The position numbers and the translations under genes were made by a program. The notes under the pieces were generated by a model, which was given only the letters and a program-made list of their open reading frames with translations, was not told the DNA's origin and did not search any database. Positions 8,565 through 18,121 of a DNA stretch of 64,000 nucleotides are shown one piece after another. Source of the stretch: Halococcus sediminicola (lineage in GTDB: Archaea; Halobacteriota; Halobacteria; Halobacteriales; Halococcaceae); contig NZ_BBMP01000006.1 of the NCBI RefSeq assembly GCF_000755245.1, forward strand, positions 1 to 64,000, given 5' to 3'. Position 1 is the stretch's first letter. Every line of letters starts with the position of its first letter.

Positions 8565-9059
8565 ATGACCGATAGCGGCAGGTACGCCACACTGCCAGAG
8601 GATACAGCGGTAGTCAAACTATACCCACCAGAGAAAACCGCGCAGGAATGGATGGATGAGGCCGATTACAACGGCTCAAGTCGCTCACGCTACCTTCAGA
8701 ATCTGATACTGGAGGCACGCGCATACCGCTCTGAAGGACTACTCAAAGACGAAGGCGACCAACAACGAATACAGGAACTCGAAGAAAAAGTCGAACAGCT
8801 GGAACGACGACTAGAAGAGAAACAATCTGAGTCAGCCGGTGCGATCAGCTTCGATCCAGCAACGCTGAAACAGGACGTTCTCACCGACAACTACCAGAGC
8901 CTCGAAGACATCCTACGCAAGATCGTTGAGAGCGGCGTACTGGACGAACTACTGCGCCAACCCGTCGAGAACCAACTGTACTTCCTTGCCGCACAGGACG
9001 AAGTACAGTACGAGCGTGGCTGGGGCTGGAAGCTCGCCGAACAGGGAGGTGAGCAGTAA
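8565..9059 (+). CDS. integrase-associated coiled-coil protein (RHH-like N-terminus)
   Basis: 164 aa. The N-terminus (SGRYATLPEDTAVVKLYPP) is followed by a ribbon-helix-helix-like segment (SSRSRYLQNLILEARAY), a coiled coil at about residues 64-88 and a conserved C-terminal block (PVENQLYFLAAQDEVQYERGWGWKL). From memory, close relatives sit immediately upstream of tyrosine integrases in many haloarchaeal proviruses and integrative plasmids. It may bind att DNA or act as a directionality factor, which is inference. It ends 2 nt before the integrase start. Confidence 0.85.
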   Translation: MTDSGRYATLPEDTAVVKLYPPEKTAQEWMDEADYNGSSRSRYLQNLILEARAYRSEGLLKDEGDQQRIQELEEKVEQLERRLEEKQSESAGAISFDPATLKQDVLTDNYQSLEDILRKIVESGVLDELLRQPVENQLYFLAAQDEVQYERGWGWKLAEQGGEQ

Positions 9060-9061
9060 CG

Positions 9062-10084
9062 ATGCCGGAGACGAAATACGAGGTGTTGCTGGATGCCGAT
9101 AGATGGGAGGACAGGGTGTTCAAGAACAAGCACGACTGCATCAACGACTGGCTTCGAAACAAGGACTCAACCAACAAATCAGCCTCACGCCGCACCCTGA
9201 ACTCATACAGTCGGACATCGGTCAAGTTCTTCCACGAGTTCTCTCCCGACGTGCATCCAGCGGATGTGACCGTAGGTGATGTCGAGGAGTACGTCTTGGA
9301 TCTGAATGACCGGGACTCAGCTCAGAATACGAAACGCCGGTACGTTGAGTCATTATCAGCGTTCTATACGTGGGCGATGAAGCGGCCTCGGTTCGAAGAG
9401 ATCACCGGGAACCCGGCAGCCGTCGTTTTGGAAGAGCTGCCGAAAAAGAAGATGCCACGTCCGAACACTGCGACATGGGAGAACGGGAAGCGTATCATCC
9501 AGAAAATCCCTGATCCACGTGACAAGGCCGCTGCTGTATTGATGGCGAAGACAGGTGCGCGTGTGCAGGAAGTTCTCGACTTGACTGAGGAGGACCTGCT
9601 GCTGGAAGGTGGATACATCCGGTTCAGAGATCGGAAAGGCGGGACGACCACCGTGAATCCGGTTGATGATGAGACCGTGCAGGCGCTTCGACGGGTGATG
9701 GCTGTGAGCAGTGATGACTCGGAGTACCTGTTTACCTCACTCCGCGGTGGACGTGTCGATAGAGAGCGTATCCGTCGGCAGGTACGGCGGGCAGCCGTGC
9801 GCGCAGATGTGATGGACGACATAGACGAGCGGCGCTGGCATCACAAGTTCACACCGCACTACTACCGGACGATCTTCACGAGTCTGATGCGGAACAACGG
9901 GATGCCGGATCACTTCACCCGGTATCTGCGTGGTGACGGCGACAAGGAGACGATGGACCTGTACACGAAGATTCCGCAGGAACAGGTGCGGGACGAGTAC
10001 CTTCAGCACATCAAAACCCTGGACCTGTACGGAAATGCAGGAGGTGAGAATCAGGTATTGGCGAGCATGAAATCAACGAAATGA
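9062..10084 (+). CDS. tyrosine recombinase/integrase (XerC/D-like)
   Basis: 340 aa. The N-terminal SAM-like core-binding domain (about 35-120) is followed by the catalytic domain with all key residues: R167 in TGARVQE, K192 in RKGG, H266-x-x-R269 in HYYR and the nucleophile Y301 in MDLYTKI. It should integrate and excise the element. It is complete and in an operon with the small partner upstream and a 35-aa gene downstream (ATGA overlap). Its place at the boundary marks the left end of the element. Confidence 0.95.
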   Translation: MPETKYEVLLDADRWEDRVFKNKHDCINDWLRNKDSTNKSASRRTLNSYSRTSVKFFHEFSPDVHPADVTVGDVEEYVLDLNDRDSAQNTKRRYVESLSAFYTWAMKRPRFEEITGNPAAVVLEELPKKKMPRPNTATWENGKRIIQKIPDPRDKAAAVLMAKTGARVQEVLDLTEEDLLLEGGYIRFRDRKGGTTTVNPVDDETVQALRRVMAVSSDDSEYLFTSLRGGRVDRERIRRQVRRAAVRADVMDDIDERRWHHKFTPHYYRTIFTSLMRNNGMPDHFTRYLRGDGDKETMDLYTKIPQEQVRDEYLQHIKTLDLYGNAGGENQVLASMKSTK

Positions 10085-10188
10085 CAGATAGAAGCGGTGA
10101 ATTGCTGGGAGCTACTGTTCTTTTGCGTCCGGAAGAAGTCGAGGAGCTGCGTTCTAAAGGTGAAATTACCATTGAGATCCACGGATAG
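10081..10188 (+). CDS. 35-aa protein coupled to the integrase
   Basis: 35 aa (MTDRSGELLGATVLLRPEE..., ending in EIHG). The ATG overlaps the integrase stop as ATGA, so it would be translated by coupling. The sequence is acidic and codon-like, with a likely short beta/alpha unit. Function unknown. The overlap and the clean reading frame are the only support. Confidence 0.55.
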   Translation: MTDRSGELLGATVLLRPEEVEELRSKGEITIEIHG

Positions 10189-10232
10189 ATTTAAAATTTG
10201 ATGTTTTATCTGATTTTCAAGGTGGCTCCTGA

Positions 10233-11129
10233 ATCGGTCTCAAAGATACACAGCAACTCTCCTACGTCGGCTACACTGGCCGACACCCCTATACAACGGA
10301 CGCATTCAGCCACGGATTTCTACCGGGATACAGGGAAGATGGCGGATATCAGCTTGATGGCCTACCCAATGTAGATCTGCCTGTCGGTTTTCTCGATAAT
10401 GACTTCCATGACCCGGACATGGACAGGTATCTCGATGCTTTCACTCGGATCGAACCGTCTGTAGCAGCCGTTGGAGACGCCTACACAGAAGAGCAGGCAA
10501 AAGATATGGACGAAGCAGTAGGCCAACTCCGAGACGACTATCCGCATAACACGTTCGTGGTCGTGCCAAAGTGTGAGGAAGCGTTTGAGATTCTTGATAA
10601 CGATATTGTGCTCGGCTATGCGAATGGTTACAGCGACATCCAGGCCGAAGACCTAGGATTAGAGAAGTACAGAGGACGCGAAGTCCATATTCTCGGAAGC
10701 AGCCCCACGCAGCAGTACAAGGCTATTCAGCAGCTTACGCAACCGAACCTACGGGATGATCCACCAGCGAACATCAAGGGTGTCGATTGGAATGGAGCGC
10801 ACAAGGGAGCGTACTTCGGCGAATACTGGTCAAGAAACGGATGGCAGCCAGCAGATCACCTCAGCATCAGGGAGACAGTCGAGGAATCGCTGAAAGAGGT
10901 CAAAGCATACTGGCAGGACAAAGGACTGTGGCCGGAAACAGAGCCCAAAGATATCTACGGCGGACCATACACCGAGCCTGATGACCCAGTGTTTGCAGCT
11001 TCAGGCCGAGACATCGACTCCAAAGAAAAACTTGAGACATCCCATATCGGAGAATACGACGGCAATACGTATGCATTCGAGTCGGCAACAGCAAAGCGAT
11101 TCGTTGAGCACCGCGAAGGACTATTTTGA
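10233..11129 (+). CDS. DUF6610-like protein with a probable AUC start codon
   Basis: 298 aa if started at the ATC at 10233. The coding signal runs well upstream of the first in-frame ATG at 10419: conserved-looking text such as QLSYVGYTGRHPYTTDAFSH and LPVGFLDNDFHDPD precedes it. No ATG, GTG or TTG exists between the in-frame TGA at 10230 and 10419. An AGGTG site at 10220-10224 lies 8 nt before the ATC. The body (VVVPKCEEAF, GYSDIQAEDLG, DWNGAHKGAYFGEYWS) matches my memory of haloarchaeal DUF6610 proteins of unknown function, often on viruses and plasmids. The alternative is an N-terminal frameshift from the ATG at 10201. Confidence 0.75.
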   Translation: MGLKDTQQLSYVGYTGRHPYTTDAFSHGFLPGYREDGGYQLDGLPNVDLPVGFLDNDFHDPDMDRYLDAFTRIEPSVAAVGDAYTEEQAKDMDEAVGQLRDDYPHNTFVVVPKCEEAFEILDNDIVLGYANGYSDIQAEDLGLEKYRGREVHILGSSPTQQYKAIQQLTQPNLRDDPPANIKGVDWNGAHKGAYFGEYWSRNGWQPADHLSIRETVEESLKEVKAYWQDKGLWPETEPKDIYGGPYTEPDDPVFAASGRDIDSKEKLETSHIGEYDGNTYAFESATAKRFVEHREGLF

Positions 11130-11179
11130 AAGCGGAGAAAGCTCATTACGGAGTAGTCATTACATAGACTAGACCGTCG

Positions 11180-11794
11180 ATGCACGGGGACGTCAAACAA
11201 AAAACCTACTCGAAGGGTCAAGCTCGCGCAGAAGAGATAGTCGGATACCATCCTACCAGCAGTGGACACGCTGAAAAGATATTGATCCTGGCACCACACG
11301 CCGGTTCAATCGAACACAACACAGGAAAGCAGGCAGAACACCTACATGACGAGGTTGCCTTCCGCGGCGTTACAACATGGATATTCAGAGCTGACCCGGA
11401 CAACCCAGATGCAGGAAACGAGTTCGGCGTACCGACAAAGGAAATCACAGGCGAGATGCCGCAGTTCGATCTTCTGGAGAAATACGTCGAACATCGGAGC
11501 TTCTACCACGGTATCAGTTTCCACGGATGGTCTGAAGACTATATCCTGATAGGTGGACAGTATAGCAAGGAATGGAAAACTCCCATCGCGGAGGATCTAC
11601 GCGCTGTTCTACCTGGAAACATCAATGTAGAAATAGCAACCGAACCCGGGTACCACACAGCAATGAGTGATGAAAACATTCTGAACCGGCTAACCGATAA
11701 CTCACTCCAGATAACACAGCCCTACAACGCCAGAGAGCGTTACTGGAAAGATATAATCGGGGTTATTGGGATGCACTACACCGAGGATGAATGA
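11180..11794 (+). CDS. poly-gamma-glutamate hydrolase family protein (zinc amidohydrolase fold)
   Basis: 204 aa. The zinc-site motifs of the phage PghP/DUF867 family are visible: ILAPHAGSIEHNT near residue 40 (His and Glu ligands) and YHGISFHGWSED near residue 112 (His). Phage members cleave the gamma-glutamyl capsule of the host. No signal peptide is seen, so release would need lysis or another route. Some haloarchaea make poly-gamma-glutamate, so a role in entry or exit through a polyglutamate layer is plausible but inferred. Confidence 0.8.
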   Translation: MHGDVKQKTYSKGQARAEEIVGYHPTSSGHAEKILILAPHAGSIEHNTGKQAEHLHDEVAFRGVTTWIFRADPDNPDAGNEFGVPTKEITGEMPQFDLLEKYVEHRSFYHGISFHGWSEDYILIGGQYSKEWKTPIAEDLRAVLPGNINVEIATEPGYHTAMSDENILNRLTDNSLQITQPYNARERYWKDIIGVIGMHYTEDE

Positions 11795-11802
11795 TATGGC
11801 AG

Positions 11803-12405
11803 TCAGACTAATTCGTGTTTCTCTTTGAGTTCGTAGAAATCCCAGGAACCTTCGGATGGCTCGATCACGTAGCCCAGCCTCTCCAGGTGGGATAGATCGC
11901 CTATGTATTTGGTTCCGCTATCAGCGATCAACCACGTGTATTCCCCTTCTGGATGCTGCTCGAAACCAACAGTATCTTTGAATGAGCCGGTGCATGATGA
12001 CTCCTTGTAGAAATTCCAGACGGTCTCACAGACATCTTGTGGATGGTACGGAATCTTTATCTCAAGAACTCGGTGCTTGTTACCCTGATCACTTTCCAGC
12101 ACAACAGTACGGATACGGAACCCGCCGATAGTGCTAAGCAGAGATGCGGTTAGAAGCGATTTCTCTTGGCAGTTCCCAGCTTTTACGCGCCACGTTTCCA
12201 GTGGAGACCGCATTTCTCTGGACGGAGAGCTTTTGAACCGTGGCTCGTAGTCCACCTTTTTGTTCACTTCGTAGTGGATTGCAGCTGCATGTTCAACTGG
12301 ACTGTATGGGTTGACTCCGTACTGGCTCGTGATCTTAGACGCGAGTTCGGTGAGATCGCTGTTGAGGTATCCTTGCCAGCGTTGTGTGGATTGCGTTACA
12401 GACAT
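11803..12405 (-). CDS. transglutaminase-like superfamily protein
   Basis: 200 aa. The Cys-His-Asp triad of papain-like transglutaminase domains can be placed: Cys in KAGNCQEKSLL near residue 79, His in NKHRVLEI near residue 110 and Asp in LIADSGTKYIGD near residue 162. Such domains are often cysteine proteases or amidases. It is the last gene of the leftward operon that contains the HerA/VirB4-like ATPase, 2 nt beyond it, so it may process or crosslink proteins of that system. Confidence 0.75.
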   Translation of the reverse strand: MSVTQSTQRWQGYLNSDLTELASKITSQYGVNPYSPVEHAAAIHYEVNKKVDYEPRFKSSPSREMRSPLETWRVKAGNCQEKSLLTASLLSTIGGFRIRTVVLESDQGNKHRVLEIKIPYHPQDVCETVWNFYKESSCTGSFKDTVGFEQHPEGEYTWLIADSGTKYIGDLSHLERLGYVIEPSEGSWDFYELKEKHELV

Positions 12406-12407
12406 TT

Positions 12408-14532
12408 TCAGATCACCTTGTACGCCTCTGTGTCCTGCCCGCCACGGACTACAGCCTCCTTCTCTATCTTTCCATTATGTTCCAGAGTGCCTAGAATCTT
12501 ACGTGTCTTCTGGGTTCCGAAGGGTCCCTCTCTGTGACATTTGCTGTATGTCGGGGTCTGATCTTGCTCACGGATGTAGTTGCTAATGAATTCGAGCAGT
12601 GTTTCCTCTTCCTCGTTCAGATCCGTTTCGGAGCCGGTCTCATCATCGCCTGCATCATCCTCTGTTTCTGCTGTGGTTTCGGAGTGTTCACTGTTCTGCC
12701 TGTCAGAGATCCGATTGAGATCGGGTAATTCGGTGCTGTACTTCGCATCAAGCTCCTCGATCTGTTTGGGGTCGGGCTTTACTGCGAGTGTTAGCGGTTC
12801 TCGGACATCCACGTATGTCTTCGGAAAATCACGGCTGGCGAAGATCGCCTGCCCGGTCCCCAATCCTGTGATTTCATCTCTATCGAGAAAGCTGAATTTG
12901 TCGGCGTAGCTGGTGTACTCACCCTGCATGAACACGGTCGACGTGTTCTCTCGGATGTGCTTCTGGCTGTGGCTGAAATCGGTCGGTGACTGTGAGACGA
13001 GGACGACGTGTCCCGTGTTTCCGTGATTCACGGATGATATCCTGGATGGCTTCGGCAGCCGCCCCACTGTCGAAGTTGTGCGCCTCTTCAAGAAAGATGA
13101 ACAGCGGTCTCTCAAGGTCGTCCATCTCGTAGAGCGCGGAGAATACCCGGTCAACGAACTCTTGTTTCTCGGAGTCTGGCAGGTCTTTCAGCGTGACGAC
13201 GTTGAGTCCGGTGAACAGATCGTTGACGTCGCCGGGCGCTTCCAGCAGTTTGTCGTTGCCTACCCAGTACTGTTCGGCAGTGATTCCCTGTCCATCGTCA
13301 TGGTCGGGATTTGCGAAGGAGACTCCGATGCTCTCCGTGTCACTTGGGGTGATCGAGAGCACGTCATACCCGAGGGAGGCAACGTTCTCAAGCAGCACTC
13401 GTTTGAGGAATGACTTCCCTGAACCCGACTTCCCCGCGATGTACAGGTGCGCCATGCCGTTCGCTGGGTCAGCAGGATCGAACCCGACTGCTTGCTGTGT
13501 GCCGACGACATTGCCAACATATGGGCCGTCGTTCGGTGCATTCGCTCCGGAGGCGACTTTTCCGACCTCAAGCTGCTGAAGCACCGAATTAACTGCCTGT
13601 GCCGGTGTTGCGTTCGAGTATTCGAAGACTCCGGCTTCAGTTTCGAGATCGTAGGCAGCGTAGGATTCGTACTGCTGTATGGACTGTTCGCTGAGTTCGG
13701 ACAATGCGGCTTTGTAATCCGGATGCTTTTCCTGGAGCGCTTCCAGATTATCCGGATTCAACAAACTCGTGTGTTCGAGCCGATTGAACACTCTCGGCTC
13801 TTCCATCTCCTCAAACGCCAACTGGAAATCATCATTCCGATCAAAGATCTGGCCAACACTGTGATAGAACTTCGTCTTAATCCGATCCTGCTGCGCCTCC
13901 AAGACATGCTCAACCTCGTCAGGACTAACGATGGAAGCCTCCGTAGAAACCGTGAACAGGTAGGCGAGCGCAGCACCGTAATTTTCCCATTCCTCCAACT
14001 CAGTGCGCTTCCGATACAGATGCTCCGTCAACGACTCTATCTCCTGATTCACCGCATCCAACTCGGTCGACAGCTGTTCATCACGGCCGGCCAACTGCTC
14101 CTGTAAATGCCCCGAGTTAGCCGTCACAGACTGTTCGATCTGCCTCAACTTCTTCCGAGTGGACTCCAACTGCTCAACCAACTGCTCACGCCGAGCAACC
14201 AGTTCAGACGCCTCCTCACCCAACAACTCAGCGTCATCAGTAATCCCGGTAATCGACCCATTCACCGACCGCGTGTAATCCGCCGAAATACGGAAGCTCG
14301 AAAACGACTCCTGCAGATACGTATTCAACTCAGCCAGCTTCGTATGCCAGCTCTCCCGGCCATCCGGGTCCTGCTTTAGCAGCCTGTAGGTCTTCGACAT
14401 CCGTACCAGGAACCGGTCATCTCCTGACTCCGGCTCCAAAGTCGTGACTTCAACCGTTGCCTGCAACTCATCATCCCAGAAAAACACTGTCTCCGGCTTC
14501 ACAGCCGTCACACCCACAGGCCGTAGCGACAT
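12408..14532 (-). pseudogene. HerA/VirB4-like ATPase split by a one-base frameshift
   Basis: The first part reads from 14532 to about 13015: an N-terminal domain, a coiled coil at about residues 120-180, Walker A (GKSGSGKS, about 380) and Walker B (LFIFLEEAHN, about 490). After RESRKHG the frame turns to nonsense. Removing one base from the CCC run at 13012-13014 (GGG on the coding strand) restores GHVVLVSQSPTDFSHS and the C-terminal part to 12408, which ends in a winged-helix-like segment. The intact protein would be about 700 aa. It is coupled to the upstream gene by TGATG. This may be a sequencing error, a true mutation or a programmed shift. Confidence 0.8.
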
Positions 14533-15806
14533 CAGTTCTTCACCTCGATTATCGGAATGTCCTGCATCTCATCCGACATCTGGGCCAAATCATTCCACGA
14601 CGGCCCCGAGCTACTTCCACCACCAGAAGGTCCACCACCGTTACCACCTGGAGGCTTCTTCGACTTCACACCGTTCTTCGCCTTCCACTCACGGAGCTTC
14701 TGCCGCCGCTTCTTTACCCACGCCTCAACTTCTTGCTTCTCCTTCTTGACTTGAACCTTCTGCTGTTCAATATCGCGCTTCGCGTACTTGTCATCACGCT
14801 CCGTCTCGTGTTTACGCTCATCCAGATCCTGCTCCCGGTGATCCATCTCAACATCGTGCTCAAACTCGTCACGATCTAGCTGATGCTCCTTCCGGAACTT
14901 CTCCTTCTCGAACCTGTGCTCCTTCTCGAACTTGTCCTCCTTGTGCGTCTGCTCACGGTCAAACTTCTTCTCAGTGAACTCCTGCTCACGTTGCTTCAAC
15001 GCCTGCTCCGCAACCTCGATTTCCTTTTGCTTCTGTGTCTCCCACTCATCCAGCGCCTGCTCACGTCGCTCAATCTCTTCATCCAACGCCAGCCGTTTGT
15101 GCTTGCGTTGCTCCTCAAGGAACGTCTGCGCTTTATCCAGCTCGTGCTTATCTCGCTCCAGTTCCCGCTGTCGCTGCCGATCCATGTGCTTTGATTTCGC
15201 CTCGAACGCAGCGATCTCCTGCTTCTTTCGCTCGATTTCCTGCTCAAGACGCAATCCCTGAACAGTCTCCATCATCTCACGCTCGCTCTCACGCAGGTCT
15301 TTCTTCTCTTTGAGCAGCATTTCGCGCCACTGTAGATTCCACTCAGCCTCTTTCTCACGTTCGACATCCCGTCGATGCTTGTCGCACAGCACTTCGCCCA
15401 TTATCCCGTACCCATCCTTGTGGTGTCGGCACAGCTTTTGATCGCAACTAAAACAATCATCACCACAGTTCGGACACGTCGGAGCCTCACAGACCACGCA
15501 GTTCCCGGTCAACGTGATCGAATCCTCTTCCTGCGTCGGGATGTAGGAACAGCTGGGGCACTCCGGACGCTTCTGCACATTCAGAACAATCTGCCGGTCA
15601 TCCAAGATAACCTCTTCTCTGACCTCGCCGACCGGTTCATGTCTGTGAGCGATTACCGGCTTCACAATAGTTGCCTCAGTAAACCGCATACCGTCCTCGG
15701 AAACATCCTCGAATCCGACATCGACATTCTGCTGGCTAAGATCAACGTCGACACCTAATTCATCAAGTTTTCCCTCGATCTCTTCCGGCGGAATGTGTTC
15801 TGTCAT
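14532..15806 (-). CDS. zinc-binding protein with very long coiled coil and Gly/Ser-rich tail
   Basis: 424 aa. Residues 80-150 hold a run of Cys/His pairs (CPSC, CVVC, CPNC, CFSC, CRHH, CDKHRR), resembling a double zinc-ribbon or RING-like module. Residues 150-370 are a nearly unbroken charged coiled coil (EREKEAEWN, KKEKQEVEAWVKKR). The tail is Gly/Ser-rich before QDIPIIEVKN. It sits between a membrane protein and the HerA/VirB4-like ATPase with 1-2 nt gaps. The make-up suggests a scaffold linking the ATPase to the membrane. Function unproven. Confidence 0.75.
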   Translation of the reverse strand: MTEHIPPEEIEGKLDELGVDVDLSQQNVDVGFEDVSEDGMRFTEATIVKPVIAHRHEPVGEVREEVILDDRQIVLNVQKRPECPSCSYIPTQEEDSITLTGNCVVCEAPTCPNCGDDCFSCDQKLCRHHKDGYGIMGEVLCDKHRRDVEREKEAEWNLQWREMLLKEKKDLRESEREMMETVQGLRLEQEIERKKQEIAAFEAKSKHMDRQRQRELERDKHELDKAQTFLEEQRKHKRLALDEEIERREQALDEWETQKQKEIEVAEQALKQREQEFTEKKFDREQTHKEDKFEKEHRFEKEKFRKEHQLDRDEFEHDVEMDHREQDLDERKHETERDDKYAKRDIEQQKVQVKKEKQEVEAWVKKRRQKLREWKAKNGVKSKKPPGGNGGGPSGGGSSSGPSWNDLAQMSDEMQDIPIIEVKN

Positions 15807-15808
15807 TG

Positions 15809-16297
15809 TTAGGTTTCCTCCAAATCTGTGTCGACCGATTCAACTATCTCCGAGATAGCATTCATTTCGGGCGGTGAGGTCCCGTCGGTCTCGGTGCGGC
15901 TGTCCGCATCGTCATGGGTAAACTCGTTTTTCTCCATCTTTTGCTGGTATTGGGACTCGTTAACACCGATATCTACATCATCCCCGATCTCCGGCTCCGG
16001 TTCCGGTTCCACTGGCTCAGGCTCATCTGGCTCGATATTCTTCGCAACATCATCCAACGAACTACTCGTGGTCGTCTGAGGCTTCGGCTCCGGCTTCGGG
16101 CTCTCGTTAAGCCCTAACTCCTCTCGTAGCGCCTGCTTCTCCGCTTTCCGACGAATATTGCTCATCTCCTGCTCGTGTCTGGATGGACTCATGACTTCAA
16201 GCACCCACAGCACAGCCGACACTCCACCCAGTACCAGAAACGCGAAGGTCCACCCGACGACATCCGCCGAGGTCATTTGCAGAACTGTATCCATCAT
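15809..16297 (-). CDS. single-pass membrane protein with acidic tail
   Basis: 162 aa. One membrane segment (about residues 12-33, VGWTFAFLVLGGVSAVLWVL) is followed by a basic stretch and then a long Pro/Glu-rich acidic tail (EPDEPEPVEPEPEPE). Type I or II orientation is not decided. It overlaps the upstream gene by 4 nt (ATGA) and is 2 nt from the next, so it is firmly part of the leftward ATPase operon. Possible membrane anchor of the machine. Confidence 0.7.
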   Translation of the reverse strand: MMDTVLQMTSADVVGWTFAFLVLGGVSAVLWVLEVMSPSRHEQEMSNIRRKAEKQALREELGLNESPKPEPKPQTTTSSSLDDVAKNIEPDEPEPVEPEPEPEIGDDVDIGVNESQYQQKMEKNEFTHDDADSRTETDGTSPPEMNAISEIVESVDTDLEET

Positions 16298-17466
16298 CTG
16301 CCACCACCTCCACTACCGCTGCCACCGGAGCCAAGACCGTTACCAGCACCACCAGAATACCCAACACCGTTGCTCGCACCGCCGCTGCTACCTCCACTGC
16401 TTCCGGAGCTACCAGAGCCAGAGGAGATCGACGTCGATCCCGTACCAGTATCAACCGTTCCGCTCGCAGCACCCGACAGGTCACCACCGTTCACCGCGGA
16501 CGTATACCCGCTGTCACCACCGTCACCATCTCCGTTACCGCTGTTGTTGCCGTCGGGGCCGGATGCCTGATTGATCGCATCCGTCAACTGATCACCCATC
16601 TCGTTGTGGCCGAGACGAGCACCCCACTCCGGACCCAACTCAGACAGCAGGCCGTCGATATCACCGCTGCCATGACCCATACTGAAGTCAGGAAGCTTCG
16701 AGACACCAGCACCGCCCATGATCTCAATCCTGCGTGCGGCCTCCTTCCGACTCGACGCATCCACCAAGCCCGGATTCTTCAGGACGTAGGAGCGAATACG
16801 CTGATCCTTCGCAGCCAGTTCCGCCACAACCTCCGGCGGTGCATCCTTCAGCTGCTTTTTGACCTGCGCCGGCAACTCATCGTTCTCCAGTTCCTGGTCC
16901 ATGATGTTCGAGGGATCGGTCTTGTCATCCCGGTACGGACCACTGTTCCGAGAAGACCGGTTCTCCCCCGGTTTCTTCTGATCCGAGCCCGGCGGCCTGT
17001 TAGCCGGTGGACGCACACCCTGACGCTTCCGCGGGTCAGGATACGGTTCGTGCTTGTGGCCACCTGTCGGGTCTTTCTCTGCCGGTCTACGTGAACTACT
17101 GCGGCCCGGACCTTTCTTCGGAGAACGCTTGCGTGGGCGTGAACCACCACCCATCTGCGGGCGCTCCGACACACCGCGCATAGCCTGCTTCAGCTTCTCG
17201 GAGATCTTCCGCTGATACTTCGACGGCACATCACTCTCCGCAACAACCTGCGCCTTCCGCCTCGACTTGTCACCCGCGATTTTCAGATACTTCCCGCCCT
17301 TCAGCTTGATGTACTCAATCGGCTTCTGCCACAGAACCTTCTTCAGCCAGCTCACCAACTTCTCCGCGATCTTCCCTGCGGTTTTCTTAGCGGCTTGCTT
17401 GCCCGCGTGCTTCGCAAAGTCCCCCGGTGTCTCGCCGCCTCCAGTTCCATCCGAGTTCATACCCAC
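16294..17466 (-). CDS. first gene of the ATPase operon: basic N-half, Gly/Ser-rich C-terminus
   Basis: 390 aa. The N-terminal region is basic (KHAGKQAAKKTAGKIAEKL, RPRKRSPKKGPGRSSSRR), the centre is helical (DELPAQVKKQLKDAPPEVVAEL), and the last 80 residues are almost only Gly, Ser, Asn and Thr. There is no signal peptide. Some short motifs (LVSWLKKVLW) could be amphipathic or membrane-associated. It opens the operon and faces a divergent gene at 17611. The low-complexity tail may mediate assembly; unknown. Confidence 0.7.
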   Translation of the reverse strand: MGMNSDGTGGGETPGDFAKHAGKQAAKKTAGKIAEKLVSWLKKVLWQKPIEYIKLKGGKYLKIAGDKSRRKAQVVAESDVPSKYQRKISEKLKQAMRGVSERPQMGGGSRPRKRSPKKGPGRSSSRRPAEKDPTGGHKHEPYPDPRKRQGVRPPANRPPGSDQKKPGENRSSRNSGPYRDDKTDPSNIMDQELENDELPAQVKKQLKDAPPEVVAELAAKDQRIRSYVLKNPGLVDASSRKEAARRIEIMGGAGVSKLPDFSMGHGSGDIDGLLSELGPEWGARLGHNEMGDQLTDAINQASGPDGNNSGNGDGDGGDSGYTSAVNGGDLSGAASGTVDTGTGSTSISSGSGSSGSSGGSSGGASNGVGYSGGAGNGLGSGGSGSGGGGR

Positions 17467-17610
17467 ACCTACGTACCGAGGGGTAGATAAACATGTAGAA
17501 AATCTAATGTTTGAATCAATGCTAACCCCTACATCCGTTCAAAGATTGGAATCAAGACCGGCAGGGGAATCTTTTTGCCCTATGTGCAACTATACCAAAC
17601 CAGAGAGACG

Positions 17611-18099
17611 ATGGGCAGTCCCTGGGCCATCATACAGAGCGCCAACATCCACGGAAGCGGCAAAAGCAGAAAAATCAGAGTCCCTTCCGAACTCAAAGAC
17701 CGAGTGTTCTACACACACAGAGTGAAATCAAAAGGTGAATGCGTCGAGTGGCACCTAGACGAATACGCGAACGTGGCTGTAGTAGCGCCAGTCGAACTGG
17801 AAAACGACCGGTATATATCATTCGGCGAAACCACGCTTCACGATCACTCGAACTCCATTACACCACCAAAGAAACTGTTAGATAGCATCTGCGAGGTGCT
17901 ACCTGATTTCCGTGGAGCTGACCAACTGTTCCCAAGCGGCGGGACCGCACTCTACATCGCACCGCATCAGATGATCTACGAAGTCCCGTATGCTTCCTAT
18001 GTCTTATCTTCTCGGCGACTGTTCCAGATGATCGACGAAGATTCGACACAAGAATTCTCGTTAAGCCAGTTGATGCAGTCCCTGCCAGAGAAAGCTTGA
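17611..18099 (+). CDS. hypothetical protein
   Basis: 162 aa from the ATG at 17611 (MGSPWAIIQSANIHGSG). An upstream ATG at 17575 gives a less natural start. The N-terminal part (SRKIRVPSELKDRVFY) could be a small beta-rich AbrB-like or SH3-like fold. No firm family. It is divergent from the ATPase operon; the 144 nt between holds AT-rich sequence suitable for two promoters. Confidence 0.6.
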   Translation: MGSPWAIIQSANIHGSGKSRKIRVPSELKDRVFYTHRVKSKGECVEWHLDEYANVAVVAPVELENDRYISFGETTLHDHSNSITPPKKLLDSICEVLPDFRGADQLFPSGGTALYIAPHQMIYEVPYASYVLSSRRLFQMIDEDSTQEFSLSQLMQSLPEKA

Positions 18100-18121
18100 A
18101 CACTCCTGCGAAGACGCCAAC

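Noticed and set aside
10201-10374. ATG at 10201 as start of the DUF6610 gene by frameshift
   Set aside because: It would need a -1 shift soon after its start. The in-frame ATC 8 nt after AGGTG explains the N-terminus without a shift and matches the pattern of four other genes. Kept as the main alternative.
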